Assembly: GCF_019175385.1 (NCBI RefSeq)
Contig: NC_083347.1
Coordinates: forward strand, 122,582,124 to 122,646,123
Source: Lycium barbarum
Lineage: Eukaryota > Streptophyta > Magnoliopsida > Solanales > Solanaceae
Reading direction: 5' to 3'
DNA length: 64,000 nucleotides
Each line of letters begins with the position of its first letter. Position 1 is the stretch's first letter. Under the pieces are notes generated by a model, which had not been told where the DNA came from, did no database searches, and saw only the letters and a list, made by a program, of their open reading frames with translations. This document shows, piece by piece, positions 13,001 to 22,168 of the stretch. Made by a program: the position numbers and the translations under genes.

Positions 13001-14274
13001 CAAAAGAGAAAGGACTTTTTATAAGGCTAACTTTTCCTAATAAAATCTATTACCATTTTTTCATTTAAAAAGACGCTAGCTTTTCTTTTCTAGAACTTCC
13101 CGGGTCATTCTTTACTCCATACTCCGAAATGTCTCAAATTTCCATTCATATTTTGCACGTCCCTCCTTTACACCAGATTATTTACTCTATCCCTATCTTT
13201 TTTTCAAAAGTAAAAGATAACAACTGATGATTCATTTCTCTATCCCTGTCTTAACCACCAAAAAGCATAAATATATATATATATATATATATTCATTGAA
13301 GGTTAAATGCACTTAGTTCGATCTATGAACCAACATTTAAATCGGTAAGAAACTAAAAGACCAAACTTCCATTTTTTTATTTTTTTTTAGAAGTCGCTAA
13401 ACAGAAAAGTCAGCTGCACATACAACAGCACCAACAAAAGCAATATAAGTACAGACATATACAAACATATACAGACACTTATACCAACCTATACAAACAT
13501 ATAAGAAGGCAGAGAGAAAGAGAGAGAGAAAAGTTTGTGTCATTTTTTGTAAGAATTTAAAAAATGGGTCAATTTTGGTAACATTGTTGCCCCAATTAAC
13601 ATACAGTGTAATTTTCTCAAAATCAAAACCCTAATTCAACAAAGTCCAAATAACACCAACAAAATTCTTGAAACAGTATAATAAACACCAATAATTTACA
13701 AGCAAATAACATAACCAACAACAAAATCAAGCTTGTTTAATGAAACTAACAGCTCCTTAATAAAAATCCAATCTTCTAGCAATTTGAGCTAACCGGTATA
13801 CGTAAATTATACACTCATTATACACATATCATACATAAATTATACATATACTATACACCCACCTGCTATTTTTAGTTTAAACAACATCCATTTAGGTTAA
13901 TTTTCACCAAAAAAAAAAAAAAAAAAACCCCATGTAAATAAAAAAAAAAATTAATTTAAGCTAACAATAAACTTATTTAATGGAATATCTACATACTTAA
14001 CCAAGGCAAAAAAAATCAAGAAAATAGTGAAAACGTACCCCCAAAAGTCTTCAACAGTAGAAAAAGTGTAAACCTTACGAAGTGAAATACCCCAAGCAGC
14101 TTGTCTTGATTTAGCCATTGGATTATCAAACCAAAATGTCCATGAATGTTCTAGTGGATGCTTCTTTGGTGGTGTTGTTATTTCTTTGCTTAAATATGAT
14201 GTTGAATTATCATTTGATTCTTCAACTATTTCACCTTCTTCAATTTCATCATCTAAGGCAGTCTTTTTCTCCAT
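10043..14274 (-). CDS. eIF4E: Eukaryotic translation initiation factor 4E, five exons
   Basis: Read on the minus strand, exons 14274-14039, 12069-11904, 11814-11689, 10243-10178 and 10093-10043 (236, 166, 126, 66 and 51 nt) join to 214 codons plus stop, with clean GT-AG borders. The last four sizes match those I know for plant eIF4E. The acidic, variable N-terminus (about 1-40) is followed by [29 protein letters not shown], the cap-binding [17 protein letters not shown] (Trp107 and Glu108 by my count), [28 protein letters not shown] and the C-terminal KNRYTV. The protein binds the mRNA m7G cap and, through eIF4G, recruits ribosomes. In Solanaceae, alleles of this family underlie recessive potyvirus resistance. 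No break is seen. Intron 1 carries a Stowaway MITE, intron 4 two SINEs of one family, and a 1.16 kb foldback element sits 77 bp 5' of the ATG. Which eIF4E paralogue it is cannot be settled here. Confidence 0.95.
10371..10466 (-). mobile_element. 5'-truncated SINE with 18-bp TSD
   Basis: About 96 bp match the 3' part of the full copy at 10788-11012 (shared CCCAGCTCCTGTGCAATAGC). They are flanked by a perfect 18-bp direct repeat GGATTCAATATTATCATT at 10353-10370 and 10467-10484. A T-run at the left marks the poly(A) end, so the element lies on the minus strand. The truncation and TSD point to aborted reverse transcription. It sits in intron 4 of eIF4E. Confidence 0.88.
10788..11012 (-). mobile_element. 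Full-length tRNA-derived SINE with 11-bp TSD
   Basis: On the minus strand the element has a box-B-like AGGTTCGAAACCCC near its start and a long poly(A) (poly-T on plus, 10788-10811). The perfect 11-bp direct repeat CTCATCGTTGT (10777-10787 and 11013-11023) brackets it. It lies in eIF4E intron 4, same strand as the gene, about 300 bp from its truncated relative. Confidence 0.88.
11118..11155 (+). repeat. Short (TTCAGG)n hexamer run at a box-B-like motif
   Basis: The sequence CTCAGGTTCAGGTTCAGG repeats a six-base unit about four times and merges into GGTTCGAGCCCCGTGG, a tRNA box-B-like motif. It probably arose by slippage inside a decayed SINE. Confidence 0.7.
12414..12637. mobile_element. Stowaway MITE in eIF4E intron 1
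   Basis: The terminal sequence CTCCCTCCGTCCGAATTTAT and its inverted partner ATAAATTAGGAAGGAGGGAG enclose 224 bp, flanked by the TA dinucleotide (12412-12413 and 12638-12639). This is the Tc1/mariner-derived Stowaway signature common in plant introns. Confidence 0.93.
13270..13293. repeat. (AT)n microsatellite in eIF4E intron 1
   Basis: A short uninterrupted AT run. The following 300 bp are A-rich with scattered CATATACA-like words and no further structure that I can name. Confidence 0.9.
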
Positions 14275-14350
14275 TTCACTTGCACTTTTTTTTTTTTTTT
14301 TGTGTGGTGTGTTTTGTAGTTTAGACTTTATTAAGGAAAAGGGTAGAGAA

Positions 14351-14760
14351 AAGGACCAAAATCATCCATAATGTTTGAGTTTGGATCAAAATCATACATA
14401 TTCTTTCACATGGAGCACTAATAGTACATTATGTTTGCATAAGTGGTGCACTTTTAGTCAAACTCCCAAATAAATTTAACGGAAAAGAACAAAAATGCCC
14501 CTGAACTTTTAGAAAAGGTATAAAAATACCATTTATTCATCTATTTTGCTAAAACTATCCCTCAATTCAACTTTTTGGCTCATTTATTCCCCTTGACTAA
14601 CGGACAACACTAATTTAAAAATAAAATAAATTGCACATGACATTTTATTACTGAAAAATTGATTTATTCTTTTAAAAAGAAATCTGAAAACTCGTTATTT
14701 GTAGAATAAGGAAAAATAATTTTTCAACATCCGTTTCTTTAAAAAACAAATGTAGTAAGC

Positions 14761-14809
<49 letters not shown>

Positions 14810-15507
14810 AGAATTGGAATTTCATTAAAACATGTGGAATTTTTTTAAGTTTGGAAAACTTTTTTTAACGGGTGGAAACCCCATTTTTTTTTTAGAAAAT
14901 TCAATTTTTAAATCTGAAAAACTGATTGTTTTTTTAAGTAAAATGTGCAAAACTAATGCTCCATACTTTTCTTCTAGATTTTAAAAAAAGAAGATAGTTT
15001 TTTTTTTTTTTTTTTAAACACAGTTTTTCCATAAAAAATTTAATTTTTTCAGATTTTTATAAAAATCCAATTTTTCACATTTTGAAAAGAAAAAAAATTA
15101 GTGTTGTCCGTTAGTCAAGGTTTTACTCGTTAAAAAAAAAATTTCAAATTTAAAAAAATTCCAAGGTTTCAGATTTCTTTTTAAAAGAATAAATCAATTT
15201 TTCAGTAATAAAATGTCATGTGCAATTTTTTTTTTTTTTTTAAATTAGTGTTGTCCGTTAGTCAAGGGGAATAAATGAGCCAAAAAGTTGAATTGAGGGG
15301 TAGTTTTAGCAAAATATATGAATAAAGGGTATTTTTATACCTTTTCTAAAAGTTCAGGGGCATTTTTGTTCTTTTCCGTTAAATTTATTTGGGAGTTTGA
15401 CTAAAAGTGCACCACTTATGCAAACATAATGTACTATTAGTGCTACATGTGAAAGAATATGTATGATTTTGATCCAAACCCAAATATTATGGATGATTTT
15501 GGTCCTT
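14351..15507. mobile_element. Foldback element 77 bp 5' of eIF4E start codon
   Basis: The two ends, AAGGACCAAAATCATCCATA and its inverse TATGGATGATTTTGGTCCTT, begin long inverted arms (about 14351-14630 and 15240-15507) that match almost base for base. The centre is low-complexity A/T sequence with a (TA)n run (14762-14806). No transposase is present. Long arms and a non-coding core fit a Mutator-like MITE or foldback element. I see no clear target duplication. The related upstream segment of exon-1 copy 3 (near 18500) lacks the insertion, reading from AAAAGGGTG straight into TGTACTTATAG. In the gene, the matching ATGTACTTATAG lies beyond the element, so the native upstream region is now 1.16 kb further away. 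Confidence 0.85.
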
Positions 15508-15559
15508 TTATGTACTTATAGGGAGCTTTTCATCTTTCGGGACTGTGTTTGGGTAGCTA

Positions 15560-16110
15560 CTTGTAATTACTAATAGCCAAATACACTATAAATTTAATCT
15601 CACACTTAGAGCCTGTTTGGATGGGCTTATGCCAATAAGGTTGCAGCTTATAAGCTAAAAAAAATAAGTTGAGGTAGTCTAACTTATTTTTTTTTTGGCT
15701 TATAAGCTGCTTTAGATAAGCTAAGTTAAATGGGCTCAATTATTTTTTTGAGCTTATTTTAAGCACAAAATGACTTTAAGCTGGCCAGCCAAATACTCAA
15801 AAAAGCTGAAAACAGCTTATAAGCAACTTATAAGCCAATCCAAACGGGCTCTTAATCTTGGATATCCCATCTTATCCCATCAAACTTGGAAGTATTTTAT
15901 CCCACCTTTCAGTTCGGATAAATTAGTTCAAGAATTATAATAACAGGACTATAATCCCGATCCCGGGATTATAATTTTGGAAATTATAATTCTTGAACTA
16001 TTTTATCCCATCTGGGAGGCGGGATAAAATAACTCCAAGTTTGATAGGATAAGATGGGATATTCAAGATTAAGTTTGCGATTAAATTTATACTGTGTTTG
16101 ATTCAGTATA
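15560..16110. mobile_element. Palindromic MITE hosting a nested MITE
   Basis: Arms carrying GGATATCCCATCTTATCCCA and its inverse lie on either side of a centre near 15965 (CCCGATCCCGGGATTATAAT). A paralogous copy at 17540-17830 has the same arms without the 243-bp insertion at 15609-15851, so the palindrome is the older element. The outer ends are approximate because several related elements abut. Confidence 0.65.
15609..15851. mobile_element. PIF/Harbinger-like MITE, copy 1, TTA target
   Basis: The 243-bp element starts GAGCCTGTTTGGATGGGCTT and ends in the matching inverted repeat CCAATCCAAACGGGCTC. It is flanked by TTA on both sides (15606-15608 and 15852-15854), the target duplication of Tourist/PIF-Harbinger elements. 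A second member lies at 16993-17255. Confidence 0.85.
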
Positions 16111-16238
16111 AATTTATCTTGATCGTCAAACAAACACAGTATAAATTTAATCCCACATTTAATCATAAATATCCAACATGCCAAACGACCCCTAATTATA
16201 TTAATTTATTTTGGATAAATATATACTGTGAACCAAAC

Positions 16239-16667
16239 CTTAGATAGGAGGGTTTGGAGGACCCAAATTAGGGTAGAAGGCTAGTAGATAGTCTCGTTAT
16301 CCGTTCTTAATAGTAGTCACATTATTGCAATATAATTTCTTGTGCTCTGATTTCTGTTATTATCTGTTATTTACTGTGCTTTGGTTATCTTGTGTCATCT
16401 GCTCCGATTTCTGCTATTATCTGTTATTTCCTGTGCTCTGATTATCATGTGTTATCTGTGTCGCTTGCATTATTTCATTTCCATATCGCTTTAAATCTCT
16501 TATCCGAATCTCTTAACCTTATCTGACTTCTTTTTATGCTTTTATTGAGCCGGGGGTCTTTCGGAAACAGCCGTCCTACCTTGGTAGGAGTCAGGTCTGC
16601 GTATACTCTACCCTCCCCAGACCCCACGATGTGGGATTTCACTGGGTTGTTGTTGTTGTTGTTGTTG
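16239..16667 (+). mobile_element. 5'-truncated RTE-type LINE with 19-bp TSD
   Basis: This is the 3' tail of a LINE: it contains GGGTAGAAGGCTAGTAGATA near the start, the conserved GGTCTGCGTATACTCTACCC and CCCAGACCCCACGATGTGGG blocks, and ends in (TTG)n. A perfect 19-bp direct repeat TATATACTGTGAACCAAAC (16220-16238 and 16668-16686) flanks it. The same 3' end is shared by Au SINEs; here the longer upstream body favours a LINE. No coding part is left. Confidence 0.85.
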
Positions 16668-16956
16668 TATATACTGTGAACCAAACATAGTATAAATTTG
16701 ATCTTGTGATACTCCACCTTATCGTGACGCATACAAAACAACCCCTAATTATATTAATTTGTTTGGAATGATTATACCGTCAATCAAATACAATATAAAT
16801 TTAATCCTGAAATATCCTAACTTTTCTGGCATACGACCCCTAATTATATCAAATTTGTTTGGAATAAATCTACCTTATCGTGTAGACCAAACGACCCCTA
16901 ATTACCTATGTTAATCTGTTTGTCTGTCGTAATGTAATTACAATAGTATAATTTGT

Positions 16957-17458
16957 AATCTTCAATTGTGGAAAAAGCATAAATATTACTAAGAGCCCGT
17001 TTGGATTGACTTATAAGTTGCTTATAAGCTGTTTTCAGTTTTTTTGAGTGTTTGGCTGGCCAGCTTAAAGTCATTTTGTGCTTAAAATAAGCTCAAAAAA
17101 ATAATTGGGCCCATTTGACTTAACTTATTTAAAGCAGCTTATAAGTTGAAAACAGCTTATAAGCAAAAAAACAATAAGTTAGACTACCCCAACTTATTTT
17201 TTTTAACTTATAGGCTGTTTGCAACTTATAGGCATAAGCCCATCCAAACAGGCTCTAAGTGAACTAATCCAAGCAGCTTGTCTTGATTTAGCAATTGGAT
17301 TATCAAAACCAAAATGTCCATGATTGTTCTAATTTATGCTTTGTTTTTGTTATTTCTTTGCTCAAATACGATGTCGTATTGTCATTTGATTCTTCAATGA
17401 TTTCACCTTCTTCAACTTCATCATTTACATCTAACGCTTTCTCCATTTCACTTGACAT
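16957..17458 (-). pseudogene. eIF4E exon-1 copy 2, frameshifted and split by a MITE
   Basis: On the minus strand from an ATG at 17458 the sequence encodes an eIF4E-type N-terminus (acidic GEI motif, YLSKEIT, then LEQSWTFWF). One extra base in the A-run near 17307 breaks the frame at the FDN motif. The homology continues to 17256, is interrupted by a 263-bp MITE (16993-17255) and resumes at 16992-16957, ending at GAAGATT. The functional gene continues there with CTTTTGGGG and its splice donor. Exons 2-5 are absent. It lies upstream of the intact gene in the same orientation. Confidence 0.88.
16993..17255. mobile_element. PIF/Harbinger-like MITE, copy 2, inside eIF4E exon-1 copy 2
   Basis: It has the same terminal repeat as the 15609 copy (GAGCCCGTTTGGATTGACTT and its inverse). 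The target duplication is TAA (16990-16992 and 17256-17258). It interrupts the exon-like sequence within the codons matching SLRKV of the functional protein. Confidence 0.9.
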
Positions 17459-17539
17459 TTTGTTTGTGTTATGTGATGTGGTTTTGACTGAATGTGGAAA
17501 AAAGGATGCATTTATAGGAAAGCTTTAATCTTTAGGGAC

Positions 17540-17830
17540 TGTATGGGTAACTATCAAATACGGTATAAATTTAATCCAAACTTAATCCTGAATATCTCAT
17601 CTTATCCCATCAAATTTGGGATTATTTTATCCCCACCTCTCAGTTTGGATAAATTAGTCCAAGAACTATAATAACAGGACGATAATCCCTCCCAGGATTA
17701 TAATTTTAGGAAATATAATCCTTGAACAATTTTATCCCGTCTGAAAGAAGGGATAAAATAATCCTAAGTATGATAGGATAAGATGGGATATCCAGGATTA
17801 AGTTTGGAATTAAATTTATACTGTGTTTGG
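17540..17830. mobile_element. Palindromic MITE, uninterrupted copy
   Basis: Arms with CTGAATATCTCATCTTATCC and its inverse GGATAAGATGGGATATCCAG face each other around a centre near 17690. This is the sister of the element at 15560-16110 and has no nested insertion, so it acts as the empty site. Confidence 0.7.
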
Positions 17831-18213
17831 TTGACGGTATAAGTATAAAAACAAATTAGTATAATGAGGGGTCATTTGGTTCGCGAGATAAGGTAACATA
17901 TCCCACAATTAAAACTGAGATTAAATTTGAACTGTGTTTGGTTGACGGTATAAATTTATCTTGACCATCAGCCAAACACGGTGTAAGTTTAATACCAGAC
18001 TTAGTCCTGAGATATTTCACATTATCCCGCGTACCAAACGCCCCCTAATTATATTAATAAATTTGGGATAAATTTGTACGTCAACTAAACACATTCTACA
18101 TTTAATCTCAAACTTAATTCTGGGATATTTCATCTTATTCCGCGTATTAAACAACACTAATATTATATTAACATGTTTGTTTGTTAGAATGTAATTATAA
18201 TAGTATAATTTTC

Positions 18214-18484
18214 AATCTTCGATTGTGGAAAATGTGGACACATTACGAAGTGAGCTACCCCAAGCAGCTTGTCTTGATTTGACCACTGGATTATCAAACC
18301 AAAATGTCCATGATTGTTCTAATTCATGCTTCTTTGTGGTTATTTCTTTGCTCAAATATGATGTCGTATTATTTGATTCCCCAATAATTTCACCTTCTTC
18401 AACTTCATCTTCTATATCTAACGCTGTCGTTTTCTCCATTTCACTTGACATTTTCTTCGTGTGTTCTGTAGTTTTTGACTTCAC
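18214..18484 (-). pseudogene. eIF4E exon-1 copy 3, open but truncated before the donor
   Basis: An open frame of 90 codons starts at 18484 (second Met at 18451, matching the start of copy 2). It encodes the eIF4E N-terminus: [42 protein letters not shown] and STFSTIED. It then meets TGA where the functional gene has CTTTTGGGG and the donor. No splice donor is present at the matching place, and no exons 2-5 follow. Copies 2 and 3 share the sequence after the break (ATTATACTATTRTAATTACA), so one truncated ancestor was copied. If transcribed it could give only a short peptide lacking the cap pocket. Confidence 0.88.
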
Positions 18485-18619
18485 TGGGAAAAGGGTGTGT
18501 ACTTATAGAGAGCTCACCCTTAGGGACTGTTTGTTTTGGACCATAATGTAATTTCTTTTGTTTTTTTTTGGTAATTTCTAGACTGCGATTATTTTATCCC
18601 ACTTTCTATATAGCATACT

Positions 18620-18819
18620 TTTTTTTTTTTTGGTTTTTCATCCGGTACCCGCATTGGGGCCCGACTAAATCCGGATTCCTGCCGGGTAGTCCCACATTGG
18701 GGGGCAAAACACTCCCTAACAATGGTGAGTCCGTACCCAAGGGGGCTCGAACTCGAGATCTCTTAGTTAAGGATGAATTAGTACCAGCCATTACACCACA
18801 ACCCTAATTGGTCTATGTG
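18620..18819 (-). mobile_element. SolS-type SINE with 7-bp TSD
   Basis: Read on the minus strand, a tRNA-like head (box A near GTGGTGTAATGGCTGG, box B near TCGAGTTCGAGCCCC) leads into a body with CAATGTGGGACTACC and a poly(A) tail. The direct repeat GCATACT flanks it (18613-18619 and 18820-18826). Confidence 0.85.
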
Positions 18820-18829
18820 GCATACTAAT

Positions 18830-19500
18830 CCCACTATTTTTAGTATAGTTTGTGGGATAAAATAATCACCACGAATAATTAATACCCAAATTATTCCTTT
18901 TTTGAAAAAAGAAAAGTTATTACGTCGCCGGACAAACATGTCTAATTATATAACTAGAGAACCAGATTGATTGTCGATAATTTCCTCAACAGACTGAATG
19001 GGAATCCATTATAGTTATCTAAGGTTATCATATCTAGTGAGTGGTATTAACAAAAAAAAAATTCAACCAGCTAGAAGGATTTCTTTAGATGATTGTCACA
19101 GGATAGCTTTTAGTTTTCAGTCTGTTGCTTTAGATGAATTTCATTCATACTAGAACGCAGGAGTTTCAAAACACCATCAGATGGAGAGTTTGCCGGTTTA
19201 CTGCTTGAAGTTGTTCACATGGATTTGATACCATAGCACCTGGTGAGAGCTTGAGGTGTCTGATAGTGACATCAATCCAAAGCCGCAGATGATTGCATAC
19301 TTGACTGATAGATGGAAATTTTGTTACCTCTGCATCAACCATGAGATTTTCCTGTTTTTTAGCTTTAGTTTTAGTTAGCATAGATTATTTCTTGTTCTTG
19401 CTTTTTGACTTCTTTGTGTAAATAATTTACTCTTTATAAATAAATCATCACCAACTATTGGTGTGTGATTCTTTTGCTTCAAAATATTTAAGCAGTCTTA
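18830..19500. other. Intergenic, no gene recognised
   Basis: AT-rich sequence. A 71-codon minus-strand frame (19166-19381) has no family feature that I recognise, so it is not called. Confidence 0.5.
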
Positions 19501-19507
19501 GCATATA

Positions 19508-21957
19508 TAAGATAAAAATAAGTGCAGAATAAGAACTACACCATCCCCAGGGAATCTAGTCTGTAACAGTACAAGAGCTACTAAATAGTACAAGTCTGAG
19601 TGGCCATACAAGGCTTATAAACATAAAAGGAATAATTGTCCGAAGACAATTGACAGATAATGAGATAAGTGGAAACTCGGGTTGCAGGTCTGGCAGTAGC
19701 TCACCCTGAATCTCCAAATAGGATTGCCTTGGGAATCACTCACGAGGGTCTGAAGTGGATCCTGTAACGAACTCTACACTCAGAAAAGAGTACAACAAGG
19801 TAGTATCAGTACAAACACTATGTACTGGTAGGTATCATAGGTCGATAATAATTAGTTCACATATATGAAGAAAGAAATTGACAAGTAGACATGTAAACAA
19901 TCAAGAACACTCATAATACCAAGTCAACATAAGGTAAATCCAAGTATCAAGAGTCAAGTATGAAGTCAAGCAATAAGAAATGTATGTAAGTGTGAATGCA
20001 TATGCGATGTAATGCACTGGCCAACTGTCAATATAGTATACACATGCTAAGAACGGAAACCTCCACGTCTCAATAGTCATGACCCATGGGGGACCCGTGA
20101 AGTCCATGTACACCCTCATCTCGGCAAGAAACCTCAGGCAGCGAGTATAACACATTCCGCTCCGGTAACAACCTCGGATCACAGATTCTCATCTCTCTTT
20201 TGCACGATCCGGCAAAGACCTTAGATGTTCCTTTGTCTCACTTATCATCATCAATACCAAGTCACAGTTCATATCAATACATCATATGAAATGAGAATGT
20301 ATGCCATGCAAGATATCATAATCAACACTAAATCATAATCAAGATCTCATCCCACTCTTATCATAAGCACACATCACAATTCAAGCCTAATCTCATGATT
20401 ATTCCTCTTTATGATGATAAGTGACATAACAAGAGAGGGATGAATGCATACAAAAGTCACAACATAGCAAGTAAGGCGACAAGCCCACAAACAAAACAAC
20501 CAACCTAATAGAATTTCACCTCAACTCCATACTTGAAGGCCTAGCATGCTTTCCCTGTCAATATCTAACTCCTACATATGCTTCACTAATTGGAGTCTAA
20601 CCGAAAGGATAACCGTAACTTACCTCGATGCCGAGCGGGTGCCACGAACTATCCAACACGAGCCTTGCCCTTCCGAAGAGCTTCTGAATAATCAAAGTCT
20701 ATTCAACAATGTAATCTTCATTAGAAACGAAGGCTAACGATTTCCATATTGCTACAATACTATTCAATTCCGAAATAAACCTTTTTAAAGAGAAAACCGA
20801 GCCCACAAGGGCAAAATAGGAATTTTGGGCAAAAATCAGTAAATCAACACTTAGGAAGTCTATTACTATCCCTAAATTACTAATTAAGCATAATGAATGA
20901 TCAATTTCACCCTTTTATAAAAAAAAAAAACCCAAATTACAAATGAACCTTAGCCTTTCATATTCATAAACCAAAAAATTTAGATAGATTCAACTTAGTA
21001 TCCACTTAATTCAATTAATTCATGACTAGATTAAACAAGATTTACCAACAAAACTCATTTTCATAGCATAAGATTTCAAGATGTCAAAACTTAGAGTTAC
21101 AACCTTGCTTTCCAACTAACCCCATTAATTCCACCATGGGTTCTAGCTTAGATCATAAAATAAACATAAATTAGGGTTAAAAGAACTTACCCAAAGATGA
21201 TTCAAGCCGAGAACTCCTCAATTCGCCCTTAGTGGTTAGTACTCTCGAGGTTTCAATTTGGTGAATGGAAAAGGAATTGTTCGAATTGGGAAAGTATAAA
21301 GGAATTCAGTTCAGCAGTCTCTGCTTATGCAGAGCAAGGATCTGCTTAGGCGCTCCTGCTTCGGCGGACCTCATTAATGACTCAGTTTCTGGCGTCTGCG
21401 GGATAAGTTCCGCAGAGGCAGAAACACACCCGCGGAAGCGAGATATCAGAAAACCAGAAAATCTATTCACCAAGTTCCACCCAAAATCCCGACATCCATC
21501 CGAGACCTCCCGGATACAAACCAAACATGCAGACACATGTAAAAATGCGCTACGGAGACAACCGTGGCCTCGAAATTCCCAATAAAGGTCACCTTAACCC
21601 GGTCAACCCCCAAACGGCCAAACTAAAGTTTTCAACCAAGGGTACAAAACGCTCTCGAATGCCTTGGGAACTGAACAAAACATCCCACCAAGTCATAATC
21701 GACCCTCCGAACCTCATGAAATCGATGAAATTTTGAAAAAGTCTGTTTACCCAAAAGTCAACTATCGGTCAAACATTTTTTGCTTTAAGGTTCTAACTTC
21801 CTCAAATCCTATCAAAACCCGCCCGATGACCTCGGGAACCGTGTCACCCATCCCTGCGGGTCAAAAACACTCTAACAGGGCCAGGGGAAGGGCCAGGGGA
21901 AGAGTCAACAGGGGTAAAAGGGTCAAAATGCACATAATGACCAAACATGTCGTTACA
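19508..21957 (-). mobile_element. Probable solo LTR or LTR-derived repeat
   Basis: On the minus strand the block starts TGTAACGACATGTTTGGTCA, resembling a common Solanaceae Ty3/gypsy LTR start (TGTAACGACC). A possible 5-bp TSD ATATA lies at 19503-19507 and 21958-21962, but the lower end then lacks the canonical CA, so that boundary is tentative. The interior is non-coding with words typical of such LTRs, for example TATGTACTGGTAGGTATCAT. No gag or pol is seen. Confidence 0.5.
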
Positions 21958-22168
21958 ATATATCACATCAGTGACGGACAAGAACCCTGGATTCATTATA
22001 AGAATTAGGCAATCCTCCTCCCTTTAAGCTAGCTTTTGAGGTGTGAGTTAGACCCCATGCCTAATTTGACATCTACTATTACCACTCAATTTTTTTTAAC
22101 CTATTACTTAGGCCAAACACATTTCTTCTAAAAAAAACATTTCTTGTAAAAAAAAAAAAGAACTAACA

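Noticed and set aside
18606..18807. Open frames on both strands
   Set aside because: They lie within the SolS-type SINE.
21265..22008. Overlapping plus-strand frames of 69-114 codons
   Set aside because: They fall inside and at the edge of an LTR-like repeat, with no domain.
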